DNA from: Mycobacteriaceae bacterium
GTDB taxonomy: Bacteria > Actinomycetota > Actinomycetes > Mycobacteriales > Mycobacteriaceae
DNA: 64,000 bases
Assembly: GCA_019749805.1 (NCBI GenBank)
Contig: JAIEPH010000019.1
Location: 1 to 64,000, forward strand
Direction of reading: 5' to 3'
The notes beneath the pieces were generated by a model. It worked only from the letters and a program-made list of their open reading frames with translations, made no database searches and was not told the origin of the DNA. Below, one piece after another: positions 23,995 to 31,796 of this stretch (positions within the stretch are counted from its first letter, which is position 1; each line of letters opens with the position of its first letter). Both the position numbers and the translations under genes were made by a program.

Positions 23995-25265
23995 CGGACC
24001 TCGAACTCGATGTGCAGTTGCGTCAGCCCGCGCAGAATGTAGGTCGGGATGTATTGGTAATTGCGGTTACTCGCCGGGCCGTGGTGCTTCTCGCTGATGC
24101 GAATGTCGGTGGTGCGGTCGAGCAGACGCTCGAGTCCGACCCTGGTCTCCGCACGAGCCAACGGAGCGCCGGGGCAGCTGTGGATGCCTCGCCCGAAGGC
24201 CAGGTGCTGACGGGCGTTCTTACGGTCGGGGTCGAACGTGTCCGGATCCTCGAAGCGACGCGGGTCGCGGTTGGCGGCACCGTTGATCACCATCAGCGTG
24301 CATCCGGCCCCGACCGCCTGCTCGCCGACGGTCGTCGGCACCCGAGACAGCCGGAAATCGCCCTTGACGGGGCTCTCGATGCGCAGGCACTCCTCGATGA
24401 AATTCCCGAGGAGGCTGCGATCTTCGCGCAGTCTGCGCTGGATATCGGGGTTGTCTCCGATTACCTTGAGCGCGGTGGACAGCAGCCGCACCGTCGTTTC
24501 CTGCCCGGCCGAGAAGACGTTGGTGGCGACCCGCACGACGTCGCCGACCTCCGGCATCGTCCCGTCAGGGAACTCCGCGGTCGCCAGGCCGGTCAACACG
24601 TCGTCGCGTGGCTGCGCCCGTCGGTCCTCGACATAGGTCGCAAAGACCTCGTAGAGGTGCTCGAGGGGGGTCTTGTTCATCGTCTTGTCGGCGTTGCCCA
24701 CCGCGCTGCCGTGGGTGCCGCGCGCGAGCCGCTCGAGAAGTTCGTCGCGGTCCTCGTCCGGCACGCCAAGCAGATCGGCGATCACCCGCAGCGTGAAGGG
24801 GCCGGCGAAGCCCTTGATGAATTCGCCCTCACCGGGCGCGAGGAAGTCGTCGAGGATGTCGTCGGCGAGCTGCCACATCGCGTCCTCGTTCTCCTTGAGG
24901 CGCTTCGGGGTGATCAGCCGCATCAGCAGGGCGCGGTGGTTGGTGTGCGTCGGCGGATCCAGTGTCGGCAGCTGGTCACTGAACGGAATCTCGTCGCGGT
25001 GCTTGACGATCAGGTCGGTGACATCGTCACCTTCCAGGGGCACCGGGAACCCTGGGAACGGGCCGGTCACCGAGATGCACGACGAGAACGTCTCGGCGTC
25101 GTTGTAGACGTCGACAGCCTCCTGCCAGCCGGTCACCATCGTCACGCCGTAGTGGTCCTCGCGGCTGACCGGGCACTTGTTGCGAAGTGCCTCGTAGAAC
25201 GGGAAGGGGTCGTCCGTCAGTCGGCTGTCTCTGAAGAAATCGACTGAGGTCAGATCCTCCGTCAT
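23991..25265 (-). CDS. Cytochrome P450
   Basis: A 424-residue P450 of a different subfamily from the 20-22 kb pair. I-helix FSAGQET, heme motif FGRGIHSCPG with Cys364, and a C-terminal LRGLTQLHIEF tail shared with the P450 at 51870. The N-terminus includes LTSVDFFRDSRLTDDPFPFYEALR. A soluble monooxygenase, substrate unknown. ATG start. A GAGAAC-GTG-ATTCTC palindrome lies 31 bp upstream, so the gene probably has its own promoter although it follows the TauD gene on the same strand. Overlaps the ferredoxin start. Confidence 0.93.
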   Translation of the reverse strand: MTEDLTSVDFFRDSRLTDDPFPFYEALRNKCPVSREDHYGVTMVTGWQEAVDVYNDAETFSSCISVTGPFPGFPVPLEGDDVTDLIVKHRDEIPFSDQLPTLDPPTHTNHRALLMRLITPKRLKENEDAMWQLADDILDDFLAPGEGEFIKGFAGPFTLRVIADLLGVPDEDRDELLERLARGTHGSAVGNADKTMNKTPLEHLYEVFATYVEDRRAQPRDDVLTGLATAEFPDGTMPEVGDVVRVATNVFSAGQETTVRLLSTALKVIGDNPDIQRRLREDRSLLGNFIEECLRIESPVKGDFRLSRVPTTVGEQAVGAGCTLMVINGAANRDPRRFEDPDTFDPDRKNARQHLAFGRGIHSCPGAPLARAETRVGLERLLDRTTDIRISEKHHGPASNRNYQYIPTYILRGLTQLHIEFEVR

Positions 25266-25295
25266 GCGTTACTCCGTTCACTGATCTCTGGCCAC

Positions 25296-25310
25296 GAGAA
25301 CGTGATTCTC
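25296..25310. promoter_or_regulatory. Palindromic operator, site 3 of a four-site family
   Basis: GAGAAC-GTG-ATTCTC in the 125-bp gap between the TauD-type gene (stop 25391) and the P450 start (25265). Same spacing and nearly the same sequence as the sites at 9805, 9929 and 62832. Position just upstream of the P450 suggests direct control of P450 plus ferredoxin. Confidence 0.7.
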
Positions 25311-25390
25311 ATATGCGGCTATTAGATTTCCACAGTCGGCCCGTCGGCGTCAACGAGGTGGCTGTGCACCCGCACAGCGAGTCTGCACCG

Positions 25391-26236
25391 CTACTGGATC
25401 GGCTCGTCGCCCAACACCGTGGTCCGCAGCATTTCTCGAGGTGAATCGGGGTCATACGGCGCCGCGCGGTGCAGAACACCGTTGTTGTCCCAGATGACGG
25501 TGTCGCCGACCGACCAGGAGTGGCTGTAGACCAGATCCGGCTGGGTGGCGCGATCGAGCAGCCCGGCCAGCAGTGCGCGCCCCTCATCGACGTCCATCCC
25601 GACGATGTAGTCCGCCGACGCGCCGAGTACCAGCGATCTGCGGCCGCTGCGATGTGTCCACACCAGCGGATGCTCGTGGGTCGGACGCGATCGCCACTTC
25701 GCCACCAGCTCCGGCGACGGGTCGGCATGAACCCTTCGCTGTGACGCCTCCAGCGAGTGCACGACCCGCAGGGCGCCGAAGCGCCGCTTCTCGTCGTCGC
25801 TGAACGCCTCGTAGGCGGCATAGGAGTTGGCGAACTCGGTCTCGCCGCCGCGCTCGGCGACCTGCTTGGCCGACAACACGGTCGCCTTCTGCGGAGGTTC
25901 GTCATTGGTCGGCGTGCAGCCGTCGATGTGCCAGTCGAACGTCGCGCGTAGGTATGCCGCCGACGCGTTCTTCGACTTGTCGAGCGTCACCGGGTAGATG
26001 CCGGCGACGGGGTGGTGACCGTCGGACGAATGGTCGATTTCGCCGAGCTTGCGGCAGAACGCGACCTGCGCTTCGGGTTGCAAGCCCAATTCCGGGAACA
26101 CCAGCACGCCATTGTCTTCCAGCGCATCGAGGACGGCAGCGCCCACGGCGTCGTCAGCGGCCATCGCGTCGGCGTCCAGGCCCCTCACCTCGGCGCCGAC
26201 CGATGCGGTGAGCTTGTTGATCGTCAGCAGACTCAT
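25391..26236 (-). CDS. TauD/TfdA-type Fe(II)/2-oxoglutarate dioxygenase
   Basis: A 281-residue dioxygenase. Iron ligands H103-x-D105 (DWHIDG) and distal H256 (VLHRAAPYDP), with Arg267 or Arg271 in PREMLRTT for 2-oxoglutarate binding. TauD/TfdA enzymes hydroxylate sulfonates, ethers, carnitine-like and other substrates; the substrate here is unknown. It follows a Rieske oxygenase and its small partner by 16 bp on the same strand, so it is probably part of that operon and adds a further oxygenation step. Confidence 0.88.
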   Translation of the reverse strand: MSLLTINKLTASVGAEVRGLDADAMAADDAVGAAVLDALEDNGVLVFPELGLQPEAQVAFCRKLGEIDHSSDGHHPVAGIYPVTLDKSKNASAAYLRATFDWHIDGCTPTNDEPPQKATVLSAKQVAERGGETEFANSYAAYEAFSDDEKRRFGALRVVHSLEASQRRVHADPSPELVAKWRSRPTHEHPLVWTHRSGRRSLVLGASADYIVGMDVDEGRALLAGLLDRATQPDLVYSHSWSVGDTVIWDNNGVLHRAAPYDPDSPREMLRTTVLGDEPIQ

Positions 26237-26252
26237 ATCTGTCGTCCTGTCG

Positions 26253-26588
26253 TCAGGGCACCGGAGCGCTGACGCGATGCATGACCGCGTCGGCGGAGTC
26301 GGCGGGTTTTTGGGTGCCGAAGACCTCGACGGCCATCGACACCATGATCATCGAGTAGACGAGGTGCAGCAGGTTGAGCGCATCCTCCGGAATATCGTCC
26401 AGCGGGAACTTGTCGCAGTAGTCGATCGCCTCCTCGAAGCGGGGCGTGAACGCGTCGTAGAACTCTCGGATCTCCGGCATCGGAGTGGAGATGCGGGTGG
26501 CCCAGCGTTCTGGTTCGGTTGCCAGGCACCACTTTTCGGCGAAGGGTTCGAACTCGGCGAACGCGCTCGGTAAACGGGTGTCGGCCAT
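26253..26588 (-). CDS. Small protein paired with a Rieske oxygenase (copy 1)
   Basis: A 111-residue, probably all-helical protein that I cannot assign to a named family. A second copy at 31457-31795 (112 residues) is clearly homologous: both contain FYDA, EEAI-YCDKF, LDD-PED-LNL, HL-YSMI in the same order and a closing SEPVP/SAPVP-like end. Each copy starts one or two bases after the stop of a Rieske oxygenase gene, implying translational coupling and a stoichiometric partner. It does not resemble the ~180-residue NTF2-like beta subunits of ring-hydroxylating dioxygenases. An accessory or small-subunit role is inference. Confidence 0.8.
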   Translation of the reverse strand: MADTRLPSAFAEFEPFAEKWCLATEPERWATRISTPMPEIREFYDAFTPRFEEAIDYCDKFPLDDIPEDALNLLHLVYSMIMVSMAVEVFGTQKPADSADAVMHRVSAPVP

Positions 26589-26590
26589 GA

Positions 26591-27850
26591 TCACACTCCC
26601 ACCGGGCTGCGCTCGGCCTGGTACTCCTCGACCCAGTCGACCGCCACCTTGTGCAGGTGCCGCACGAGGATTTCCTGATCTGACAGCGGGTAGTCGTCGA
26701 CGATGTCGTACTCCAGTGCCGCCTGCGTGCCGCCGAGCATGCCCGCATCCTGCAGCGCGAATTCCTTGAGTACCACCGACGCGACCTCGTGCTCGATTCG
26801 CTCGCGCACGGTGCGCGCAGGATGAAAAGCGTTGTAGGCCTCGAACTTGTGGGTGTTGTGCGACGTCGGCCAGTAGCGGTACAGCAGGTACCAACCGTGG
26901 TAGATCAGGATCTCCAGGTTCGGGAAGATCTGGAAATTGGTGATCCCCCATGGTTCGATTCCCCCCGGGTTGAGGCCCGCGGACTGGTGTGTCTCCGGAG
27001 TGCGCCACGGACCGACAAGTCCGCTGCGTGTGACGCGTTCGACCGGGTACATGAACTCCGGCGCGAGCAACCAGCGTCGCGTGCCCGCGGTGGACACCAG
27101 CCGATGGGGTCCGTCGATCTGGAAATGGCCGCACTCGAATGTGGCATTGGGCTGACGCACCTCACTCGGCACCTGCTGCGAATGCAGCGACGGCACGTGG
27201 TAGTACTCCTGGAACGCGTCGGCGAAGATCTTCCAGTTGCTGTTGTTACGCGCCTCGAATTCGTAACGCTCCGTCATCATCTCGAATGGATAGTCGTCCA
27301 GCGCGGTGATCATGGGGCCGAGGAATTCACGCAGCGTCCACCGCGGTTCAGAGTCGAAGTTGATGAAGATGAAACCGTTCCACACATCGCACTGCACCGG
27401 TTTCAGCCCGTACTGCGCGGTGTCCAGGTCGAAGAACTCACCCGGTTGCTGCACGAACGTCAGGTCGCCTTTGAGGTCGTATCGCCATCCGTGGTACTTA
27501 CAGGTGAACTGGCGGCAAGTGCCTTTGACCTCCTCGTTGGGATAGTCGTTCCACACCAACTTGTTTCCACGGTGACGGCAGACGTTGTAGAAGGCACGGA
27601 TCTGCTGGTCCTTGCCGCGAACCACGATGACCGATGTCTTCGCGGCTTCGATCTCCTTGGTGAGATAGCTACCGACGCGCGGCAACTCCTCGACGCGGGC
27701 GACGTTGAGCCAAGCGCGCTTGAACACCGCCTCGCGTTCGAGTTCGTAGAACTCGGCCGAGATCGAGTCGCGGAACGAGATCGGTCCGGTGCCGAGTTCC
27801 GGGTAATGCTCGGTCCAGCTGCCCTCGACCGGTTTGGGCCACTTAGCCAT
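26591..27850 (-). CDS. Rieske non-heme iron oxygenase, alpha subunit (copy 1)
   Basis: A 419-residue Rieske oxygenase. Rieske ligands C91-x-H93 (CRHRG) and C117-x2-H120 (CKYHGW). The catalytic iron motif is N205WKIFADAFQE215YYH218VPSLH223, with His218/His223 as ligands and Glu215 where a bridging Asp is usual. Expected to hydroxylate or demethylate a substrate using electrons from the reductase encoded upstream. ATG with a GGGAGG upstream. Highly similar to copy 2 (31797) and to the truncated copy at the window end. Coupled to the 111-residue partner gene. Confidence 0.92.
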   Translation of the reverse strand: MAKWPKPVEGSWTEHYPELGTGPISFRDSISAEFYELEREAVFKRAWLNVARVEELPRVGSYLTKEIEAAKTSVIVVRGKDQQIRAFYNVCRHRGNKLVWNDYPNEEVKGTCRQFTCKYHGWRYDLKGDLTFVQQPGEFFDLDTAQYGLKPVQCDVWNGFIFINFDSEPRWTLREFLGPMITALDDYPFEMMTERYEFEARNNSNWKIFADAFQEYYHVPSLHSQQVPSEVRQPNATFECGHFQIDGPHRLVSTAGTRRWLLAPEFMYPVERVTRSGLVGPWRTPETHQSAGLNPGGIEPWGITNFQIFPNLEILIYHGWYLLYRYWPTSHNTHKFEAYNAFHPARTVRERIEHEVASVVLKEFALQDAGMLGGTQAALEYDIVDDYPLSDQEILVRHLHKVAVDWVEEYQAERSPVGV

Positions 27851-27886
27851 GCGAACCTCCCTGTCGTCGTGGAGAACTCGTGATCA

Positions 27887-28630
27887 TCACATCACCGACC
27901 CGCCGTTGACACCCAGCGTTTGTCCGGTGATGAAACCGGCTTCTTGCGAACACAGGAAGCCGACGGCGGCGGCGATGTCATCACCGGTGCCCAGGTGGCC
28001 GAGCGGAACACTCGCGGCCATCTGCTCGTTGGAGGGCAGGTGTCCGGCCGCTTGCCCGGCGTGCTGCATCGGCGTCTCGATCGCCGACGGCGGAATATTG
28101 TTGACCGTGATCCCGGCCGGACCGTACTCCCGCGCAAGCGATCTCGTCAGGGACAGCAGCGCACCCTTGGAGGCGGCGTAATGTGCCATCCCAGGCGACC
28201 CCCGCTGAGCACTGGACGACGAGATCATCACGATTCGGCCCCAGCCGGCCTCCAACATGTCGGGCACGGCGACCTGGCAGCAATGGAACGTGCCGGTGAG
28301 ATTCACGTCGATGAGTCGCTGCCACGCCTGCACACTGATATCGGTGAACGGTGCGAAGTCCACGGCGCCCGCGCTTGTGACGAGGATGTGCACCGGCCCC
28401 AACTCGGTGCGCACCTTCGCGAAGGCCTCCTCGACGGCCGCGCGGACACTCACGTCAGCAGCCACGCCAAACGCCGTCACCCCCTTCGCGCGCAACTCTT
28501 CGGCGACGCGCTGCGCAGCCTCGCCGTTGAGGTCCAGCACGACCACCTTGTGCCCGCGCCTGCCGAGCTCATGACAGGTCGCCTCGCCCATGCCCGACGC
28601 ACCACCGGTCACCACCGCGACGCGAGTCAT
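27887..28630 (-). CDS. Short-chain dehydrogenase/reductase
   Basis: A 247-residue SDR. TGGASGMG (8-15) cofactor motif, TSAGA in place of NNAG, Ser138-140 region (VMISSSSAQ), Tyr151 and Lys155 (YAASK), and the C-terminal ITGQTLGVNGGSVM. NAD preference is suggested by Asp33 after the second strand (VVVLDL). The frame extends to 28678, but ATG at 28630 gives the family N-terminus. Sits between the ferredoxin reductase and Rieske oxygenase genes, so it may oxidise the hydroxylated product. Confidence 0.87.
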   Translation of the reverse strand: MTRVAVVTGGASGMGEATCHELGRRGHKVVVLDLNGEAAQRVAEELRAKGVTAFGVAADVSVRAAVEEAFAKVRTELGPVHILVTSAGAVDFAPFTDISVQAWQRLIDVNLTGTFHCCQVAVPDMLEAGWGRIVMISSSSAQRGSPGMAHYAASKGALLSLTRSLAREYGPAGITVNNIPPSAIETPMQHAGQAAGHLPSNEQMAASVPLGHLGTGDDIAAAVGFLCSQEAGFITGQTLGVNGGSVM

Positions 28631-28661
28631 CGGATCCGTCCCATCACACGACCTCTCGCTG

Positions 28662-29684
28662 TCATTCGTAGACCACATGGACTGTTCGGCTGGTAGGTAG
28701 AGACTGGCACGTCAGCACCCAACCGTCGGCCACTTCGTCGTCATCGAGCGCGTCGTTGTTGAGCATCCGCGCGCTGCCGGAGACGATGCGCGCCATGCAC
28801 GTTCCGCACGAGCCGGTCTCGCACGACGCCGGTGCGCGCAGGCCGGCAATCCGGGCCGTCTGCAGTAACGTGTTGCCTGCCCGGTAGCCGGCGGTGGTGG
28901 TCTTGTGATCGAGTTCGATCACAACTTGCGCGGTCTGCTCCGAATCGTGGGCCGCGTCGGCAGTGACCGGCTCCACCGAAAACCGTTCGAGGTGAACACG
29001 TTCGCGCGGAACACCGGCCGCGAGCACCGTGGCCTCGACGGTGTCCATGAAGGGCCCCGGGCCGCAGATGTAGTAGTCGGCCGCACCGGCGTCCGTGACG
29101 AACGACTCGACCGCCGAGGAAGTCACCACGCCGCCGACCTCGTCGATGTGATGCACCACCACCAGTCGGTCGGCGTGCTTGTCGGCCAACCTGGTGAGCG
29201 CATCGGCGAAGATCACCGAATCGCGACTGCGGTTTGCATAGAACAGCCGCACGCGACGCGACGAACTCGCCAGCGCGGTGCGAACCAGCGACATGATCGG
29301 CGTGATGCCGCTGCCCCCGGCGAATGCGATGATCTCGTCCGCGGTGTCACGCAGACAGAACCGCCCCTCGGGCGGTGCGGCGTGTATCTCGACACCTTCG
29401 GCGACCTGGTCGTTGAGCCAGTTGGACACGACACCGCCGGGGTCGCGCTTGACGGTGATCTGCAACTCGTCTTCGAGCGGTGCCGACGACATCGAATAGC
29501 AGCGACGCAGTTCCTGACCCTCGACGTTGACCCGCAATGTCAAGAACTGGCCCGCCTGGTAGCGGTACTTCGTCGAGCAGCACTCGGGTACGTCCAGCAC
29601 CAGGGAGACGGCGTCGTAAGTCTCGCGCACCACTCGCTTGACACGCAGCGGCGCGAATCCGTCGGCTCCGTCGTTGTCATCCAT
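28662..29684 (-). CDS. FAD/NAD ferredoxin reductase with C-terminal [2Fe-2S] domain
   Basis: A 340-residue reductase of the KshB/phenol-hydroxylase-reductase type: FAD-binding RRCYS (60-64), NAD(P) motif GGSGITP (123-129), and a C-terminal plant-type ferredoxin domain with C288, C293, C296 and C326 (CETGSCGTC...C). It transfers electrons from NAD(P)H to a Rieske oxygenase, most likely the neighbouring ones. The frame starts at a TTG further upstream, but ATG at 29684 is preferred: TATATT (29697-29692) lies seven bases upstream, a leaderless promoter, with CAAGTACTTG immediately before it. No Shine-Dalgarno sequence is present. Confidence 0.9.
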   Translation of the reverse strand: MDDNDGADGFAPLRVKRVVRETYDAVSLVLDVPECCSTKYRYQAGQFLTLRVNVEGQELRRCYSMSSAPLEDELQITVKRDPGGVVSNWLNDQVAEGVEIHAAPPEGRFCLRDTADEIIAFAGGSGITPIMSLVRTALASSSRRVRLFYANRSRDSVIFADALTRLADKHADRLVVVHHIDEVGGVVTSSAVESFVTDAGAADYYICGPGPFMDTVEATVLAAGVPRERVHLERFSVEPVTADAAHDSEQTAQVVIELDHKTTTAGYRAGNTLLQTARIAGLRAPASCETGSCGTCMARIVSGSARMLNNDALDDDEVADGWVLTCQSLPTSRTVHVVYE

Positions 29685-29691
29685 CGCCAAC

Positions 29692-29728
29692 AATATATCA
29701 AGTACTTGTCATTGATCTCAAGTACTGA
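29692..29728 (-). promoter_or_regulatory. Leaderless promoter with two AAGTACTTGA-type sites
   Basis: Reading the minus strand: a CAAGTACTTGA-like site (29728-29719 region, imperfect), then CAAGTACTTG (29708-29699, perfect palindrome) running into GATATATT with TATATT as -10 (29697-29692), seven bases before the reductase ATG. The two sites start 20 bp apart, about two helical turns. The same AAGTACTTGATA plus -10 arrangement recurs at 41649-41664. The MarR gene lies directly upstream and is the obvious candidate regulator (inference). Confidence 0.65.
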
Positions 29729-29736
29729 ATACTCCG

Positions 29737-30189
29737 CTATGGATCGATGTGATCGTCGTACAGCTCGTGTCCGGTGCCCTGTTCGACCACGCGGGCCAAC
29801 AGGTCACGCAGCGTCTGTTGCTCGGCCTTGTTCAGCACCCCAAACACCTTGTCGTGCGCGGCGATTGCGTCGTTGACGACGTTTTCGGCCACCTTGCGGC
29901 CCTCGTCGGTGAGAAACGCCTGCAAGATCCGGCCGTGCTGCGGATCTTTTTTGCGCACGATGAGACCGCGCCGTTCGAGGGCGGTCAATGCGAGCTGAAC
30001 CCCCTGCGGGCTGATCAACATGCGCCGCGCCAGATCGGCCCCCGACAAACCGGGTTCGGTCGACAGCTGCCGTAGCACACCGATCTGCGCGGTGCTCACC
30101 CCGTGGTCGCTGACGGCGTCGTTGACCGTTGTCAGGGAGAAGTACCAGGCCTGCTTGAGCAGCCACAGGATGTTGTCCGTTTGTTCCAC
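29737..30189 (-). CDS. MarR-family transcriptional regulator
   Basis: A 150-residue MarR protein. The winged-helix core is GVSTAQIGVLRQLSTEPGLSGADLARRMLISPQGVQLALTALERRGLI followed by the wing region RKKDPQHGRILQAFLTDEG. GTG start at 30189 is chosen for GGAGGAG nine bases upstream; the longer upstream frame is a shadow of the amidohydrolase gene. It lies 43 bp upstream of the ferredoxin reductase, whose promoter carries palindromes of a size that suits a MarR dimer, so local control is likely. Confidence 0.9.
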   Translation of the reverse strand: MEQTDNILWLLKQAWYFSLTTVNDAVSDHGVSTAQIGVLRQLSTEPGLSGADLARRMLISPQGVQLALTALERRGLIVRKKDPQHGRILQAFLTDEGRKVAENVVNDAIAAHDKVFGVLNKAEQQTLRDLLARVVEQGTGHELYDDHIDP

Positions 30190-30212
30190 GCTCGCTCTCC
30201 TCCGTCCGGGCG

Positions 30213-31460
30213 CTAGCGCTTGTAGACGACGCCGTCCTTCATCACGAACTGCACGTCCAGTGTGACGGCGATGTCGCGCGACGGATCGTCCGGCACGGCG
30301 ACGATGTCGGCGAGGTAGCCGGGCGCGATGCGTCCGAGTTCGTCGTCGGCCTCGATGAGCTCTGCGCTCGTGATGGTCGCCGCCCGCAGCGCCTGCATGG
30401 GGCTCATCCCGCGCGAGACCAAGGCGCACAACTCCCTCGCGTTCTGTCCGTGCGGGATCGCCGGTGCGTCCGTACCGCATGCGATCCGGACCCCCGCCTC
30501 GATGGCCTTGGGCAGCATGGCTTGAGCCTGCGGGAACACGACTTCGGCCTTCTTGCGCAGCTCGGGGGCGATCCGGTCGATGGCCATCGCCTCGGTGAGG
30601 TAGGTGGTCGAAACCAGGAATGTGCCCGTGTCCGCCATCATCTTGATGGTGTCGTCGGTGGCCAGGAAGCCGTGCTCGATGCAGTCGATGCCTGCACGAA
30701 TACACGCGCGAATCGCGCTGTCGCCCACGGCATGTGCGGCCACCCGCACGCCGGCACGGTGCGCCTCGTCGGCGATCGCGGCGAATTCGTCGTCGGAGTA
30801 CTGCTGGGCGCCCGGTGCGGTGCTGTGCGACATCACCCCGCCCGAAGCCGAGACCTTGATCAACTTGGCGCCGTGCCGGACCTGATACCGCACGCACGCC
30901 CGGACTTCGTCGACGCCGTTGGCGATTCCTTCGGCGACCGACAGCGGCATGATGCCCGGTGCGAGACGCTGAAACACCGTCGGATCGAGGTGCCCGCCGT
31001 AGGGCGTCACCGCATGCCCCGCCGGATAGATCCGGGGCCCGACGTGCCAGCCCGCCTCGATCGCACGCTGCAACGCGACGTCGAGGAGATAGCCGCCCGT
31101 CTTGACCATCAGTCCGAGATTGCGCACGGAGGTGAAGCCGGCCTCCAAGGTGGTGCGCGCGTTGACCGCGCCGCGCAGCGTGCGGTAGGCAGGGTCGTCC
31201 TGCACGCCGTGCATCGGACTCGGCAGACCTTCCGGGCCACCCGGACCGCCGATGAGCAGGTTCAGTTCCATGTCCATCAGACCCGGAAGCAGGGTGACAT
31301 CGCCCAGGTCGATCTCGTTGTCCGGATGCTGAGGCACGTCAACGGGATTGACTGCCGAGATGCGGTTACCGTCGATGACCACCACGGCCGGTGAGCGCAC
31401 CTCGCCGGCCTCGACATCGGCCCAGCGCGCCGCGCGCAAGACGGTCACCGGAGCGGTCAT
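30213..31460 (-). CDS. Metal-dependent hydrolase (amidohydrolase 1 group) lacking the HxH motif
   Basis: A 415-residue cyclic-amidohydrolase-fold protein with an N-terminal beta-sandwich and TIM barrel, like imidazolonepropionase or prolidase-type members. A lysine-bearing strand (KLIKVSASGG), His in AAHAVGD, His in IEHGF and Asp in GTDAPAIPHG are present. The usual HxH after PGLxD, however, reads D63-M-E65-L-N67. Metal binding must therefore differ or be lost. ATG overlaps the small protein stop by 4 bp. The operon context with Rieske oxygenase copy 2 suggests it acts on an oxygenation product. Confidence 0.82.
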   Translation of the reverse strand: MTAPVTVLRAARWADVEAGEVRSPAVVVIDGNRISAVNPVDVPQHPDNEIDLGDVTLLPGLMDMELNLLIGGPGGPEGLPSPMHGVQDDPAYRTLRGAVNARTTLEAGFTSVRNLGLMVKTGGYLLDVALQRAIEAGWHVGPRIYPAGHAVTPYGGHLDPTVFQRLAPGIMPLSVAEGIANGVDEVRACVRYQVRHGAKLIKVSASGGVMSHSTAPGAQQYSDDEFAAIADEAHRAGVRVAAHAVGDSAIRACIRAGIDCIEHGFLATDDTIKMMADTGTFLVSTTYLTEAMAIDRIAPELRKKAEVVFPQAQAMLPKAIEAGVRIACGTDAPAIPHGQNARELCALVSRGMSPMQALRAATITSAELIEADDELGRIAPGYLADIVAVPDDPSRDIAVTLDVQFVMKDGVVYKR

Positions 31461-31795
31461 GGCACAGGTTCTGAGACGCAGTCCAGCGTGGTGGCGCCCG
31501 AGTCGGGCACCTTGGGTTGCTTCCAGCACTCGACGGGGAACGACGCCTGGATCATCGAGTAGAGAAGGTGCATCAGGTTGAGGACGTCCTCTGGCATGTC
31601 GTCGAGCGAGAACTTGTCGCAGTACGCGATGGCTTCCTCCGCGCGCGCGGTGATCGCGTCGTAGAAGGCTTGGATCTCCTGCATCGAGCTGGCCAGCCGC
31701 TTGGCATACCGTTCGGCCTCGGTGCCCAGGCACCAGTCCGAGAACTCCTCGAGATCGGCGAATTCGGGCGGCAGTTTCGGCTCGGCACTCGTCAT
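31457..31795 (-). CDS. Small protein paired with a Rieske oxygenase (copy 2)
   Basis: A 112-residue homologue of the protein at 26253-26588, sharing the FYDA, EEAI-YCDKF, LDD-PED-LNL and HL-YSMI elements and a near-identical length. It starts one base after the Rieske copy 2 stop and overlaps the downstream amidohydrolase start by 4 bp. The same gene order in two separate places argues for a real functional unit of oxygenase plus small protein. Two invariant Cys/Asp-rich stretches might bind a metal, but this is speculative. Confidence 0.8.
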   Translation of the reverse strand: MTSAEPKLPPEFADLEEFSDWCLGTEAERYAKRLASSMQEIQAFYDAITARAEEAIAYCDKFSLDDMPEDVLNLMHLLYSMIQASFPVECWKQPKVPDSGATTLDCVSEPVP

Positions 31796-31796
31796 C

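Noticed and set aside
26253-27134. A 293-codon frame ending with the small Rieske-partner protein
   Set aside because: The first two thirds are an out-of-frame shadow of the Rieske oxygenase. The real protein starts at ATG 26588.
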